A DNA stretch of 64,000 nt from NCBI RefSeq assembly GCF_000835495.1, contig NW_015622543.1:248001-312000 (forward strand), in the 5' to 3' direction. A program made the translations under genes and the position numbers. Below, one piece after another: positions 46,133 through 56,845 of the stretch (the first letter of the stretch is position 1; every line of letters starts with the position of its first letter). The stretch comes from Cladophialophora immunda (lineage: Eukaryota > Ascomycota > Eurotiomycetes > Chaetothyriales > Herpotrichiellaceae). Under the pieces are notes generated by a model, which was not told the origin of the DNA, did no database searches, and saw nothing but the letters and a program-made list of their open reading frames with translations.

Positions 46133-47360
46133 ATGAGAACCCAAGCCGGTTGGTTTGGTCAATACCAACTCTACGCTCAGGGTGACAGACTTATACATTG
46201 GGACGATCTTGGTAAGTCGGCTCATTGGTTAAATTGCCTCGCTAACATTCGGGTCAATGTCTAGAAGGATGGCAGAAGTGAGTTCTACAACAATGTTAAC
46301 GCGGGTTTCACTGACCCGCATATGTAAAGAGACAACGAATATATAACTTGTGGCTATCGGTAGGATCTATTCTCAGTAAGGCTGAAAATCAAAACACTTA
46401 ACAGTCTACAGACCGCCATCAGGGTCATGGACAGCATGCGCAATAAGTATCTTCTCTATCCATAATGAAACAGGTGAAGTTTGAGAAGACAATTCCTCCT
46501 TTGTCTCGTCTCGTCACTAACTAAACTAACCTAGTGAATATCTGGACTCACTTACTCGGATCTATTGTGTTCTTATTATCTCCTGTCTACGCATTCCGCT
46601 TCCTATACGACGAACACTTCGACTATCCCTTAATGGAGAAATTCACAATAACAACGTTCTCGATGGGGGCTTCAGCCTGCTTTCTCTTATCAGCTCTGTA
46701 AGGATAACTCAATTCAATGCGCGCCTTTTGCTGAGATCACACAGGTTTCACACCCTGGCTAACCATAGTCAGTATGTTGCCTCACTTTGGAACCACTTAG
46801 ATTACTTGGGCATTGTGCTATTGGTCTGGGCGGCGACCCTTCCCGCTATCTACTTTGCTTTCTTCAATAGCACCAAACTCCAATATGTTTACTGGTGTAC
46901 GGTAAGCTGAAATCCCCAAATCAAGCGCTCCGCCCACGACTAACCTATTCTAGACTTCAGCATTGGCAATACTCTGTGCCCTGACAACCTTACACCCGCA
47001 CTTCAAGTCGCCTCGTTTTCGTTACCAGCGTGTGCTTACATATTCGGCACTTGCATGCTCACCTTTGGTATTTATGCTCCACAGTATTTCTTTGTATGGC
47101 GTCGCGCCAGTCCACCAGCGAATGAACTTGGGATGGATGATTGTCATGAGCCTGTTGAACATCACCGGTGCAATTATCTATGCAAATAGGGTAAGCTACT
47201 TATCCTCAATTAAGCAGGCTAGTAATTCAACCATCTGCAGATACCCGAAAAGTGGTTTCCAGGGATCTTTGACTATTTGGGCTCCAGCCATCAAATCCTA
47301 CATGTCGCCGTGATGTTAGGGGCGGGAGCGCATTTGAGAGGTCTCGTGAGCGCAATCTAA
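46133..47360 (+). CDS. PAQR/Izh-type (adiponectin receptor-like) 7-TM protein
   Basis: Eight exons: 46133-46211, 46265-46277 (13 nt), 46330-46359, 46412-46473, 46535-46697, 46736-46901, 46954-47190 and 47241-47360. They sum to 870 nt (289 aa) with exact closure, and every junction restores a family motif: [67 protein letters not shown] with [14 protein letters not shown], and finally [19 protein letters not shown] followed by [13 protein letters not shown]. The His of HNET/H and the two His of SHQILH are the zinc-binding positions of PAQR hydrolase-like receptors. Yeast Izh homologues sit in the ER or plasma membrane and affect zinc and sterol/ceramide balance. Confidence 0.88.
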
Positions 47361-47607
47361 TCGACCGCGTCAGTCTCTACAATATGACTATGAGACCAAA
47401 GTTTGATTTCTAAATTAGCTTTATAAATAACAATAAGTTTAACTTAGATTCTTAGTGGCGCTATTTATATCCCTTCAACCCTCGTTGCCTCTGTGTAGTA
47501 ACTTCTTTTGCTCAAACTGAATTGAGAACGACGAAGCAGCAATCGACTTTGTTGATACGTTATTCCTGGCTCTGAGAATTCAAGCACGAAGCCAGGAGGT
47601 ATTCAAT

Positions 47608-48012
47608 ATGGATAACGCTGAATCTTCTGTAACGCCAAGAAAAGACCTTCCCGATACTCCTCTATCTGGCCTTCCAGGAACTAAGCGCAGCGGCCAGCAC
47701 TTTCCTCCACCGAGGTCAACAGCGCGACCCGGTCCACAGAACGCTCAGTCACACACAAGCCCTCATACGCGGCTACAGATACGCGCCCTCGAAATAGAGA
47801 ACAAGAAACTAAGGGCGGAGGTAGCGAAGAATTGTCAGATAGAATTAAGATCTGCGAAGATGGTTGAGGACGTCCGTGATGCAACGGAACGACTGAAGAA
47901 CGCAGTTTTAGATTTTCGCAAGGAACAAAAGTGTATCGAAGAAGATTTTCGCGAAGAACAAAAATGTATTGACTTAGAGTTCCAGGAGTTCCAGGAGTTC
48001 AACTACTTTTAA
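47608..48012 (+). CDS. Hypothetical coiled-coil protein
   Basis: Single exon, 134 aa, ATG at 47608. The N-terminal 55 residues are Pro/Ser/Thr-rich and disordered. From about residue 58 a coiled coil runs (IRALEIENKKLRAEVAKN onward), ending with a duplicated unit, FRKEQKCIEED and FREEQKCIDLE, then a short FQEFQEF repeat. No family recognised. Confidence 0.5.
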   Translation: MDNAESSVTPRKDLPDTPLSGLPGTKRSGQHFPPPRSTARPGPQNAQSHTSPHTRLQIRALEIENKKLRAEVAKNCQIELRSAKMVEDVRDATERLKNAVLDFRKEQKCIEEDFREEQKCIDLEFQEFQEFNYF

Positions 48013-48484
48013 AGAAGTGGGCTTGTTAGACTTCACTGGTGAACGTCAGGACATCTATCAATCTCTAAATAATATATCAATCCATTACTTAGTCATCTAT
48101 AAGTATGATGGAAAACCATTTCGTTTGTGGCGCCTGTTTTATATATAATTCTAACCTAGAAGAGGTCGTGGGGAGCCTTTTGGAATTAACAGAGCGTATT
48201 TCTAGATATGGGTTGTTACTTCTGCCATTCGTAATCGCATACGTCTAGGCTATAGCAAGGAAACACGCAAATGGCATTGCTAAATGATTAAGTAGCAATT
48301 ATATGGTGGAGATAACACAAACCTGTGCTGACGTGGGCAATAAGTGGCGAAATAGTTCAGTACAGTATTTATTGCGATTCCGACTGAAGAACACTCAGTC
48401 CCCAAACAGACCGCGCCGTACTTTGGCCATTAAACTTACTATTTAGAGCCCTTTTGTTCATTTCTTTTGATGTCATAGCTCAAG
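48013..48484. other. Intergenic region
   Basis: Upstream of the Zn2Cys6 gene; no gene recognised. Confidence 0.35.
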
Positions 48485-49400
48485 ATGGACAAAATGCTAC
48501 AGTGCTTTGATAGCATACGTGATCGAGAAAAAACAAGTAGCAGTAGCGATACTGCTAAAACATCGCGAAAGCAGCGAGCCTGCGATCGCTGCAAACTCAA
48601 AAAGATAAAAGTTCGAGTTCCCCTTCCGAGAACTCTCTACAGAGGCTTACTGTTCAAGTGTTACGGGGGAAAGCTCTGCATCCCATGTCAGGATAGTGAA
48701 AGCTTCTGTTCGTATCAGGGATTCCAGGGTCGTGGACAGCAAAATGGGTAATTATCTTCAAAGTCTTCACCCAAAGGCACTCCATTGACTAGCTATAAGC
48801 TACAGGCAAATATTGGAGGTCATGACCGAAGCTATACATCGCCTCTATGAAGCGTCCAAGATCGGCAACTCTCACTATCTCGGTCTACTTGAGGAACCTA
48901 ACAGACCGGTCACTACGTTTGCCATATTGGAGGCGCTCGGTTTGATCAAACTGGGGTCTGATAAGGCGGCATTGATACAGGATATCTTAGCCACCGACGT
49001 CGCAAGGGACAGGGAGCTGACAGCTAATATCGCTCAATGTCGGCCCCTTCCATGGAACCAGGTGTTGGAATCTCCTTTAAACGCTCCCGATTACACATAT
49101 GAGCAACCAGAACCTTTGACAACCACAGCGCCATCTGAGATCAAAGGGCAACAAACAAAGATGGAATTTTATCCACTCTATGAACTCCAACAACCTGACG
49201 AGTATGCGGAGACTCAGGCCTTCGTCGAGCCTTCTGGGTATCCAGATATCTTTCTAAATGAAAGTTTCTGGCAAATACCCACGAATTCAGAGATGGAATG
49301 GGCAAATGAATCCCAGCACTTCTTTCAGGATCAGAGTTACGTCTGCAGCTATATATGTCCTCCGCCATCTGCTTGTCCATGTTTGGATATGGAGATCTAG
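48485..49400 (+). CDS. Zn(II)2Cys6 transcription regulator, short type
   Basis: Exons 48485-48610, 48659-48747 and 48800-49400 give 271 aa. The first intron (48 nt, GTTCGA...CAAG) lies inside the zinc cluster; removing it restores CDRCKLKKIKCYGGKLCIPC then QDSESFC, a perfect C-x2-C-x6-C-x5-C-x2-C-x6-C binuclear cluster. The second (52 nt) rejoins the frame. No fungal-specific middle homology domain; the remainder is acidic and Gln/Glu/Pro-rich, as in AflR-like pathway regulators. It is nuclear. It is convergent with the O-methyltransferase 240 bases away, so a local regulatory link is plausible. Confidence 0.85.
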
Positions 49401-49637
49401 GAAGATTTCGCCTAAGGGTGTTCGTCGTGCTAATAAGTACCCGGCGAAACGTGACATTGTCTATCTATCTGAAATTGAAGGACTTTGATTCTCCCTTTTG
49501 TACGTCGAAAGAGTTCAATCAACTCACGACCGACAGGAATACGGAAACTCATACATATGATGACAAAGCTATTGCAAGAACCGACTTTCAAATAGACTGA
49601 AGTATACTTTTTCAATAAAGAAAGTCATCCCACACCC

Positions 49638-50864
49638 TCAAGCGTCGACTACAACTTCCAATATCTTCATACACCATTCTTCGCTGTTCCAGACCTTGAC
49701 AATTCTCATCCTTCTATCCACCTGCTGGAATAAGGCTTCAAAATCGAAGAGCGTTCTTTCTCCTGAGTTCAACAATGTAAGCATCGTCACATCCATAGCT
49801 CGAATATGTCCACAATCCGACAAAAGGTACTCCTGCACAAGAAGTCGGCTTCCTTCTTGGGTTAACAGCGGCAATAATTGCCTGAGGATTTTAACACAAT
49901 TGTCATTTGACCAGTTGTGAAGTATCCATTTCATGAAAATGGTCACAGGGTGTTGAACAATTTGCCGCTGTGGGGTGAAGAAGTCGTGGGCCTGGAAAAG
50001 GACCCTATTTTTCAGTTCTTGGGGAATGTTCTGCTCTGCTTGGATTCGATTCTCCTCAAGATCTTGCACAATGAAGTGAAGATCAGGATTTTTCTTGGCA
50101 GCTTCGATAGATGAAAAGCCGTCTCCTCCTCCGAGGTCAATGATCAGAGCTTTTCCTTGTTCCTCCCAGCGAAATATATCGCCAACAGGGTTCTCCAAGC
50201 AACACTTTTGAGCGATTGACAGAGATCTCAATCCGTCTTGAAATTCGTCGAATTTGGAATTCAACTTAAGAGATGTCCAAAAGCCCTTCTTCAACGCCAA
50301 TTGCGCGGCCGTCTCCGCTCTGTTCTTCTGATCCAGTGCCTCTGTCAGGGATAAGTCCGGTAGGATAGTCATCGGAGACAGCACGAGCTTGAACCATGGA
50401 GTCAAAGCTGGTATCGCTTTCGAGAGTTCTGTGTGTGACACCTCTCCCGAGCCTGGAATCTTCTCCCGGAAAATTCTTTGACTGAAAGCGAAGCGAATTA
50501 CACGCTCTAGCATCAGTCGATTAGCTCCCACGATAGAGGCGAGCTTATTGAAGGATACGGAACCACCGTCAGGTATATTCTCGGTAAGGTTGAAGTTTAT
50601 GAGAGCGCGCATCACCGAGAGTCTGACTCGAGCCGTGTTTATCATTTCGATCAAAGTGCGAGTAGGACCTTGGACCTTGTCGATCATGTTGTGCAGTAAT
50701 AGGACCAGTGTCTCTCGCGCCTTCATGCGATGATTGTCAGTTTCGCTTGACGACCCCGTTCCTGCAAGAGATTCCTTTGCGTAGCGGTTATCGAAGGTTT
50801 CGGCAAGCTCTGCTATTTTCCTGCCAAGCTCCGAGAGGCTTTCTTCAGACTGTAGCGTAGGCAT
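49638..50864 (-). CDS. Fungal-type O-methyltransferase
   Basis: Intronless, 408 aa. N-terminal winged-helix dimerisation part (LINFNLTENIPDGGSVSFNK, MLERVIRFAFSQRIF). The SAM site DLGGGDG is at 243-249, followed by FIVQDLEENR. FMKWILHNWSNDNCVKIL carries His316, the catalytic base equivalent of the HDW motif. This is the O-methyltransferase family that methylates hydroxyls of aromatic and polyketide metabolites. LLNSGERTLFDFEALF near the end is also typical. The neighbouring Zn2Cys6 gene suggests a mini pathway, though no polyketide or peptide synthase is present. Confidence 0.9.
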   Translation of the reverse strand: MPTLQSEESLSELGRKIAELAETFDNRYAKESLAGTGSSSETDNHRMKARETLVLLLHNMIDKVQGPTRTLIEMINTARVRLSVMRALINFNLTENIPDGGSVSFNKLASIVGANRLMLERVIRFAFSQRIFREKIPGSGEVSHTELSKAIPALTPWFKLVLSPMTILPDLSLTEALDQKNRAETAAQLALKKGFWTSLKLNSKFDEFQDGLRSLSIAQKCCLENPVGDIFRWEEQGKALIIDLGGGDGFSSIEAAKKNPDLHFIVQDLEENRIQAEQNIPQELKNRVLFQAHDFFTPQRQIVQHPVTIFMKWILHNWSNDNCVKILRQLLPLLTQEGSRLLVQEYLLSDCGHIRAMDVTMLTLLNSGERTLFDFEALFQQVDRRMRIVKVWNSEEWCMKILEVVVDA

Positions 50865-51975
50865 CGTAACCGCTGATATCTGACTTATTGGCTAACAAAT
50901 CAAACAGCTGCTGTTGGGAGATAATAAAGTAAGAAATATGAGAGTTGATCTTCATATCAATATATACTCATACGACTAGACAATATCTCTCTTTGTCCCC
51001 CAGCCCTATTCCTTTGATGACGATCCGTCGCCGTAGCCTTCTCCATACCACTTCCTGTTCAAGTATGGTCTGCTGATGAACCGGGAGACCATCGGATGCT
51101 TAGAGAGTATCGTGTGGAGCTCTTTGTCAACTCCCACTATGTTTATTATGGTCTTGTTTGATATCATCACTCTAACTGTAACCTCACGTAGAGACACGAT
51201 TTCTCTGTAATGCTTCCAGTCTTCTGATAGACGTCAGAGGGATTTGGGATACACATAAACGAGATCTCGAGCAGTGTGACCGTTGGCGAAAATGAACTAG
51301 TTAGCCCCGAGCACATTTCAGTCGGTGATAGTAGGAGCGGTCAAGAAAATCTCGTGAGGAGAACCCGGGTTAACGCAATAGAATCAGTTTCGAATTTTAA
51401 TACTATCCTTACGAAATCTATCCCACTAATAAACTCATGCTTAGAAAAAGAAAAAAGGCGAGCAGGTCACAGCTGGCGCTATAGGGTTGTGACCAGGTCC
51501 AAATTCCTTTTACAGCCAAAGAGCCCCCTATTCTATGTACTCAAAGGACTTGGATAGTTTTACAAAAAACTGGGCTCGATGCCGATTTGCAGGAGAACTG
51601 TGTATGGCTGGACCAGAGGCAGCTGCGTCTTAAGTTCAGATCGGCGGCAGGAGACGACTACCTTTTCAAACCTCTCTATGCCTTCATGAGCAAAATGTCT
51701 CCTGGAGGAGATCTTGAGGACGAAATTACAGAGACCCTCAACAAGCGAAGCCTGTGGCCTAGAGCCTATTCACAACAAAAAGCCGCCGGATATGGTTTCG
51801 AAAGGGATCTATGTTTGTAGTATGCGAGAATGCGGCAGATCAGATCTGACTTGTCGGCATATTTCCACTAGTTCAATGATTCACTTTGTGGAAGCCTTGT
51901 TGACGCTTGGAGAATCGTCATCTAGGCAGAAGCTAGGTAAGGGCCCTGAGGGGTCGGTGGGTTTCCCGCCGGAGC
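50865..51975. other. Gene-poor stretch, possible exon at 51587-51820
   Basis: No gene could be assembled. A plus-strand frame about 51560-51820 (VWLDQRQLRLKFRSAAGDDY region) looks protein-like but has no ATG, no recognised family and no obvious partner exon. Confidence 0.25.
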
Positions 51976-51977
51976 GT

Positions 51978-52428
51978 CGACCAGTTGACCCCTTGCCGGA
52001 CTGAAATTGTGGTTTGAGTGCATGGGGACCGCACCGGGCTGGAGGGCCACCGGCGCGAATTTCAATCCGCCCCCCCGGGGGGGGGGGAAAAATTTAGTGG
52101 GCCAGTTAATCTTAGGCGGCTCGCCGCCTAGTTGACCCCATCGAGACGAGCTAGTTAACCCGTGAGTCATTTCGACCAGTTGACCTCGCAAGTATACTCG
52201 ACCAGTTGACCAGTTGACCCTGACGTAACTTACGGACCAGTTGATCCCTAATATACTTGAGATTTACGTAGGCTAATATATCCTAGGGATCAAGGAAAGA
52301 TATGCTATTCTACTTTCTATACTAGCGATTACGTTCCGAGCCAGTTGACCCCCGGCCAGTTGACCCCCGGCCAGTTGACCCCCGGCCAGTTGACCCCCGG
52401 CCAGTTGACCCCCGACCAGTTGACCCTC
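51978..52428. repeat. CCAGTTGACC motif array with 15-bp tandem core
   Basis: Six perfect copies of CCAGTTGACC lie at exact 15-bp spacing (52341, 52356, 52371, 52386, 52401, 52416; unit GCCAGTTGACCCCCG). Perfect further copies lie at 51981, 52176, 52202 and 52210. Variants with one or two C/T or G/A changes lie near 52102, 52128, 52151 and 52236. At 52070-52087 is a run of seven C then eleven G. A minus-strand frame through the core reads a GVNWP pentapeptide repeat, probably meaningless. Confidence 0.85.
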
Positions 52429-52531
52429 GATCTGATGGTTATGTATATTGGTAGGATCTCAGGACAAAGGCTATCAAGTTGTCCAAACCGACGTCTTTCT
52501 TGTGAACTGTCCGAGATATGAACCCGTGTAG

Positions 52532-52549
52532 TACACACACACACACACA
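52532..52549. repeat. CA microsatellite
   Basis: (AC)n run of about 18 bases just right of the CCAGTTGACC array. Confidence 0.8.
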
Positions 52550-53046
52550 ATTTATTACGCCCGGCGGCTCCCGTGTAGTACAGTGATGTGCGAAATCGGT
52601 GTCCGGTCTAGGTAACGCAGATATTTTGTGGGAAGAGCCGAGAGCATCCACCCCAAAAGCACTTTACTAATTTCAGCTAGCTTCTGAGTGCAATGGCGTC
52701 CAGTCATCATTAATACTATTTCGGGATCTAAGTACCATGCCGTTATGTTACAGATGGTGCGGCGTCATTTGACTGAGAAGGAAGAGCTCGACTTTTGGGC
52801 TTGGCTTTATGACCTAACTAAACCCGCCCTGCTCCAAGCTCGGTCCTTTTAATTGAGTCCTACCGCACAAAGCCTGTTCTTTAACTCCACTTCAGTGTCG
52901 CTCATCCGCGGAACTATTGTTTTCGATCTTCATGGGGATGTTTTCTTACTGTATCAATTCCCTCATCGGGAAGTCATGTCTAGTTTGGAACTCGTTCTGA
53001 GAGCGTCTCGCGTGCCTTGCATTAAGTACATAATACCTCTATAGTC
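52550..53046. other. Intergenic region
   Basis: No gene recognised. Confidence 0.35.
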
Positions 53047-53448
53047 TTAGTCTTCCTTATTTGGCATTGGGCGGCATTCTTCTTCAGCAGTAGTTTTCGC
53101 CATTTCCATAAAGAGATGTCGAAGCTCGTCTGAGGTTTGTGTGTCGGCCGTCTCTATGTTCTCTGCGATGTCACGGTCTGCAATAGCAGCCTTTTCTTCC
53201 TCGCTCAACTGTGGTATGGGGCGGCACTCTTTTTCGGCAATAATTTGTGCCACTAGCTCGTGACAATTCCGATGATAAACGGAGGTTGCTTTGCGGGCCA
53301 TCTGCATGAAATGTGCAATTCTGTCGTCGGTAAAATCAGCTCTCTTATCCTTATGCTGCTCTTGTATTTCGCTGAGCTCTGGCTTAACGAGGATCTGCGC
53401 TATTTGGCGTTGTTGATATTTGACTGCGGTCTCTTTGGTGTTCTGCAT
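53047..53448 (-). CDS. Hypothetical charged helical protein
   Basis: Single exon, 133 aa, ATG at 53448. Glu/Lys-rich and helical. An internal duplication pairs HFMQMARKATS with LFMEMAKTTAEEE, and IIAEKECRPIP with TTAEEECRPMP. No family recognised; no signal peptide. Confidence 0.45.
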   Translation of the reverse strand: MQNTKETAVKYQQRQIAQILVKPELSEIQEQHKDKRADFTDDRIAHFMQMARKATSVYHRNCHELVAQIIAEKECRPIPQLSEEEKAAIADRDIAENIETADTQTSDELRHLFMEMAKTTAEEECRPMPNKED

Positions 53449-54007
53449 CGGGCTTAGTGAGAGGTTCGGTGTGTAGGTGCGACTTTTTGAATGATAGTGT
53501 GAACGCAGCTATATAGGTAACGGATCTGGGGTAACGAGTAGCTTAGGGTATCTAGTCTATTCTCCCTATAGTAGGTGTATAGAGACTGAAGGCTTTGGAG
53601 AAGACGAAGACTCTATAATCGGGGGCACGACCCTTTTAAACTATAGGTAAGTTACTAAAGCCTTTGTCGACGTCGGGAATTTAGTAGGCTTAGATGAGGC
53701 TTAGATGAGGCGAAGCATACGTGGTTACCCAGCCTCCGTAACGACGGAGCATAGCCCTATGCCCTAACAATAAGATTCCCTTAGATCTTTACTAAACAAA
53801 AAATTGTTTCAAATGACAACAGAGCTAAAGTAACAGAGCGTCATGAAAGTTGTGGATCCGAAAGAGATCAAAGATAACTGGGCGCTATAAAAAGGCGATC
53901 TTAACTATATTAGGATAAATGTACCCATAAGGTGGATCACTCCACAAATCCTACAAAGCAACTGCGCCAGTCAGACAGGACACCGTTTTCGCACATGTGT
54001 GTACACT
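53449..54007. other. Intergenic region
   Basis: A tandem pair of GGCTTAGATGA lies near 53688-53710. Otherwise nothing recognised. Confidence 0.35.
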
Positions 54008-54370
54008 TTAGATTGATCTCCTGTTCCGCTCTTCTGCACCAACAGTTTCATCACTATTAAATTGAAGAAGAGATGCCCATTCTTCACTAATGGCACGCTT
54101 TTCCTTTTGAAGATTCTCAAGGTATGCATTCAAAACGACGTAGCCTTCAAAGGCCTCTCGAAGGATAGTAGCAAGAGATACCATCTTTTGTCTCCCACAT
54201 TTAAGAGATTGTTTCAACAGAGCATTTTCCTCCTCAAGTCCTTCTAGGATCTCGCCGTCAACTGATTCCTGAAGTTGATCAACCTGCCGAAGTAATGAGT
54301 CCACCGTGGGTATATCAGAAAAGAGGAAAGACGGGTGGTGTTCCCGATCGGAGTTGGATGTAGATGTCAT
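54008..54370 (-). CDS. Hypothetical small coiled-coil protein
   Basis: 120 aa from the ATG at 54370. Two helical heptad segments (VDSLLRQVDQLQESV with LEEENALLKQSL, and AYLENLQKEKRAISEEW) suggest a dimerising coiled coil. No family recognised. Confidence 0.45.
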   Translation of the reverse strand: MTSTSNSDREHHPSFLFSDIPTVDSLLRQVDQLQESVDGEILEGLEEENALLKQSLKCGRQKMVSLATILREAFEGYVVLNAYLENLQKEKRAISEEWASLLQFNSDETVGAEERNRRSI

Positions 54371-54814
54371 GCTTGTAGGGAAATTAATTATGAACAATTG
54401 CTAAGGGCCAGCGATCTTACCGCACAAAAGGTTAAATAGGTATTTGCCTCAGCAGCTTCCGTAGATCAAAATCGATAATAGTTAATTGACTTCTACTATC
54501 GAAGAAAAATGGCGAGATCAAATTGTGGAATCGACAGTGGGTGTAAATTTGTCTTATTTCGTAAGTGCATCCAGAAAAGAGAGATCGACGATATGTCGAG
54601 ATGAAAGCGAAAGATAATTTTGTCCGCGCTAAAAATGGAACGAGTTAGATAAGAATACTAAGTTTAGTACAGTGGGTGCACCATCGAAAGCTCTTAGTAA
54701 TATATCTGCGGTTAAGTTGGCGGTGTTTGGCGGCCACGTTCAGCTGTACATCCTACAGTCGACCAAGTTAACCGCCTAGAAACATTATCTATTCATTACA
54801 CAACTCCAGAAAAT
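54371..54814. other. Divergent intergenic region
   Basis: Promoter region of two divergent small genes; nothing specific. Confidence 0.3.
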
Positions 54815-55405
54815 ATGCCGAGTTACAAAGCTATGGTTCTCGAAGCCGAGACTATCCCGAGGCGCTATAGCCTTATCGCCTTTTGTTCATCCTGGTTGAT
54901 CCACACCAGCTATATATTCCTCCCTGGGACATTTACTTCCTTGGGGACCCATCTCGAGAATAGTGATACCGGGCGGATGGTGGCGAAGCCGATAAAAAAC
55001 ATTCCACTACTACCGCTTGCCATAGTCTGCTGCCTTGTTGGGGCTGGAGGCATTATATCTCTGTGGCGGAAATGGCGGTCGAATTACGTATGGTTGATCC
55101 GTACGGTATTCTAGTAGGTTAAACCTTTAGATATACTTCTAAGGTGTCGCTAATTCAGAGACGAAAGCCCGGAAACCGCTAGCTCATTTATGGGCTTCCT
55201 CAACATCATTATCAATATTTACTCCGTTCATAACGGATATTTGTCTATCACAGCGAAGTTAGCGCTTATTATCAATATACCTTCGTTAACGGTAATGTTG
55301 GTATCCATATTGTGGTATAAGTATAAATTACAGGTCCTATGTAAGCAAGAAGAAAGTAGAGATAGAGTCACAACAATCACTAGAAACGCTGCGAAACCTT
55401 CGTGA
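54815..55405 (+). CDS. Hypothetical multi-pass membrane protein
   Basis: Exons 54815-55113 and 55183-55405 (69-nt intron, GTAGGT, CGCTAAT, CTAG) give 173 aa with exact closure. Four hydrophobic segments: YSLIAFCSSWLIHTSYIFL, LLPLAIVCCLVGAGGIISL, the segment spanning the junction (TVFYSFMGFLNIIINIY), and LALIINIPSLTVMLVSILW. The layout resembles small fungal 4-TM proteins; no family was recognised. Confidence 0.55.
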
Positions 55406-55925
55406 ACGTAAATAGAGCGGCAAGGAAAAAGTTGGGAGAAGTATTCAAATATTATATATAATAGGTTGCTAGCTCCTTTATCGACTTATTATAATATCCT
55501 TATCTAAGAGGATCTTAATGGGCAGGTTATATTAGTTTATGGAGATAATAAGGTTATGCCGTAAAGATACCGACATAGAAACCAATGGGAACTAAGAGAA
55601 ATAGGCTGCCCCTCTCCAACGTTACAGATATCCATTCCTATCTATCTGCGTTCGTTCTACTTGAGAGAGTCGCTAGCCATCCATATATCAAGCCCGCGGT
55701 GAATAGAACCGCTCTTTAGAGCCCGACTATCTATTGAAGATGAAACAAAGGTACCGGTAAGATTAATCTCACATAACTATGGGTTCTATCTAGAGGCATA
55801 GAGGTGCCAAGCTCCTCTCTCTTAATTGTTTGTTATAGAGTACTTATCGCCTAGATTGTGGAATACCCCTTTAAAAATTCAACCTTGGACCTCTGCCTGT
55901 TCACGAGATGGCCACAACATCGCAG
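55406..55925. other. Convergent intergenic region
   Basis: AT-rich, no gene recognised. Confidence 0.35.
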
Positions 55926-56477
55926 CTAATAGTTCATCAATGACTTACTATCTTGGGCTTGAGCCGCTGTTGCCGAGCAAGGAGTAGAACCTGAAAGTAC
56001 TAAAGTGGGTTTATTAAAACTTCGATAGGATGGAGGGCGTTCATTGATGTTAGCCTCGTACTGTCTGGCCATCGCTCGAGTGACACGATGCGACCAGTTG
56101 TCTGGCATTTCTAGTCGCCTTTCTGCTGCACTTTCGCCAGACACTTCCGCAAGTTGAGGCTGCGCTGGGCTGGGGTCCGATTCCCCATGCTCATGGAAAT
56201 AGTGATGGACCTCCAAGACGATATGTTTCTCCTGGGCCTCTTCGGTCGGAACAATGCCCTTGACATAGGAATCACACGCTGGTCTTGAGCATATCTCTGT
56301 CGATGCACTATTTCGGCGATACTTTGCAGAACGGGCTTTGCCGCAACGAATGCATCTCGGCCTCAGCTCTCGCTTACCAGGGTCGACTTGTACACCGATT
56401 ATTGCTCTTATGATGTTTGATATTCCGTGGTCGTTGCTAGGCATTTCAATGACCTTGGCCAGCGTAGATGTCGGCAT
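55926..56477 (-). CDS. Hypothetical protein with cysteine pairs
   Basis: Single exon, 183 aa, ATG at 56477. CIRCGKARSAKYR and EICSRPAC provide four cysteines that could form one zinc site (about residues 42-68). The C-terminal half is disordered (Ser/Pro/Ala/Gln). No family recognised. It is divergent from the patatin gene with 370 bases between. Confidence 0.45.
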   Translation of the reverse strand: MPTSTLAKVIEMPSNDHGISNIIRAIIGVQVDPGKRELRPRCIRCGKARSAKYRRNSASTEICSRPACDSYVKGIVPTEEAQEKHIVLEVHHYFHEHGESDPSPAQPQLAEVSGESAAERRLEMPDNWSHRVTRAMARQYEANINERPPSYRSFNKPTLVLSGSTPCSATAAQAQDSKSLMNY

Positions 56478-56772
56478 CGAATAGATAGATAATCAGAAAG
56501 ATCGTTATATCGAAAGGATATGAAAGTTTCGAAAAGGCAATTGCTTACTCGTGTGTTTTAATATCGAAGTCGTAGGAGACCTTTATATTAATGTTGATGG
56601 CTGATCGATAATAGCAAACGGAGAATAGATGCTTTAAAAGAAATTTCAGTGTCCTAAGATGATATAAATATATTTAACGTTCTTATGAGTAACTAGAAAT
56701 AGGTCGACGAGGTCTATTAATACTTAAATGGATCTATTTTTGACTACAATCGCTTCTGGCCGCGGAAGGCGG

Positions 56773-56780
56773 TATATAAG
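56773..56780 (+). promoter_or_regulatory. TATA box of the RING-patatin gene
   Basis: TATATAAG lies 66 bases before the ATG at 56846, the usual distance for a fungal TATA box plus a short leader. Confidence 0.5.
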
Positions 56781-56845
56781 TGTAATAGTCTTCTATAGAT
56801 GTAACGGTAAACTCAGGCAACTTACCTAGAGCCACCACCACCAGT

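Noticed and set aside
51006..51197. 63-aa minus-strand frame
   Set aside because: Starts at GTG, no ATG, no family; may be a stray frame.
51978..52428. CRISPR-like array
   Set aside because: Repeats are 10-15 bp with no unique spacers of constant length, and the genome is eukaryotic.
52329..52550. Minus-strand frame encoding a GVNWP pentapeptide repeat
   Set aside because: It is a by-product of the 15-bp tandem repeat (a multiple of three); no ATG-led gene context.
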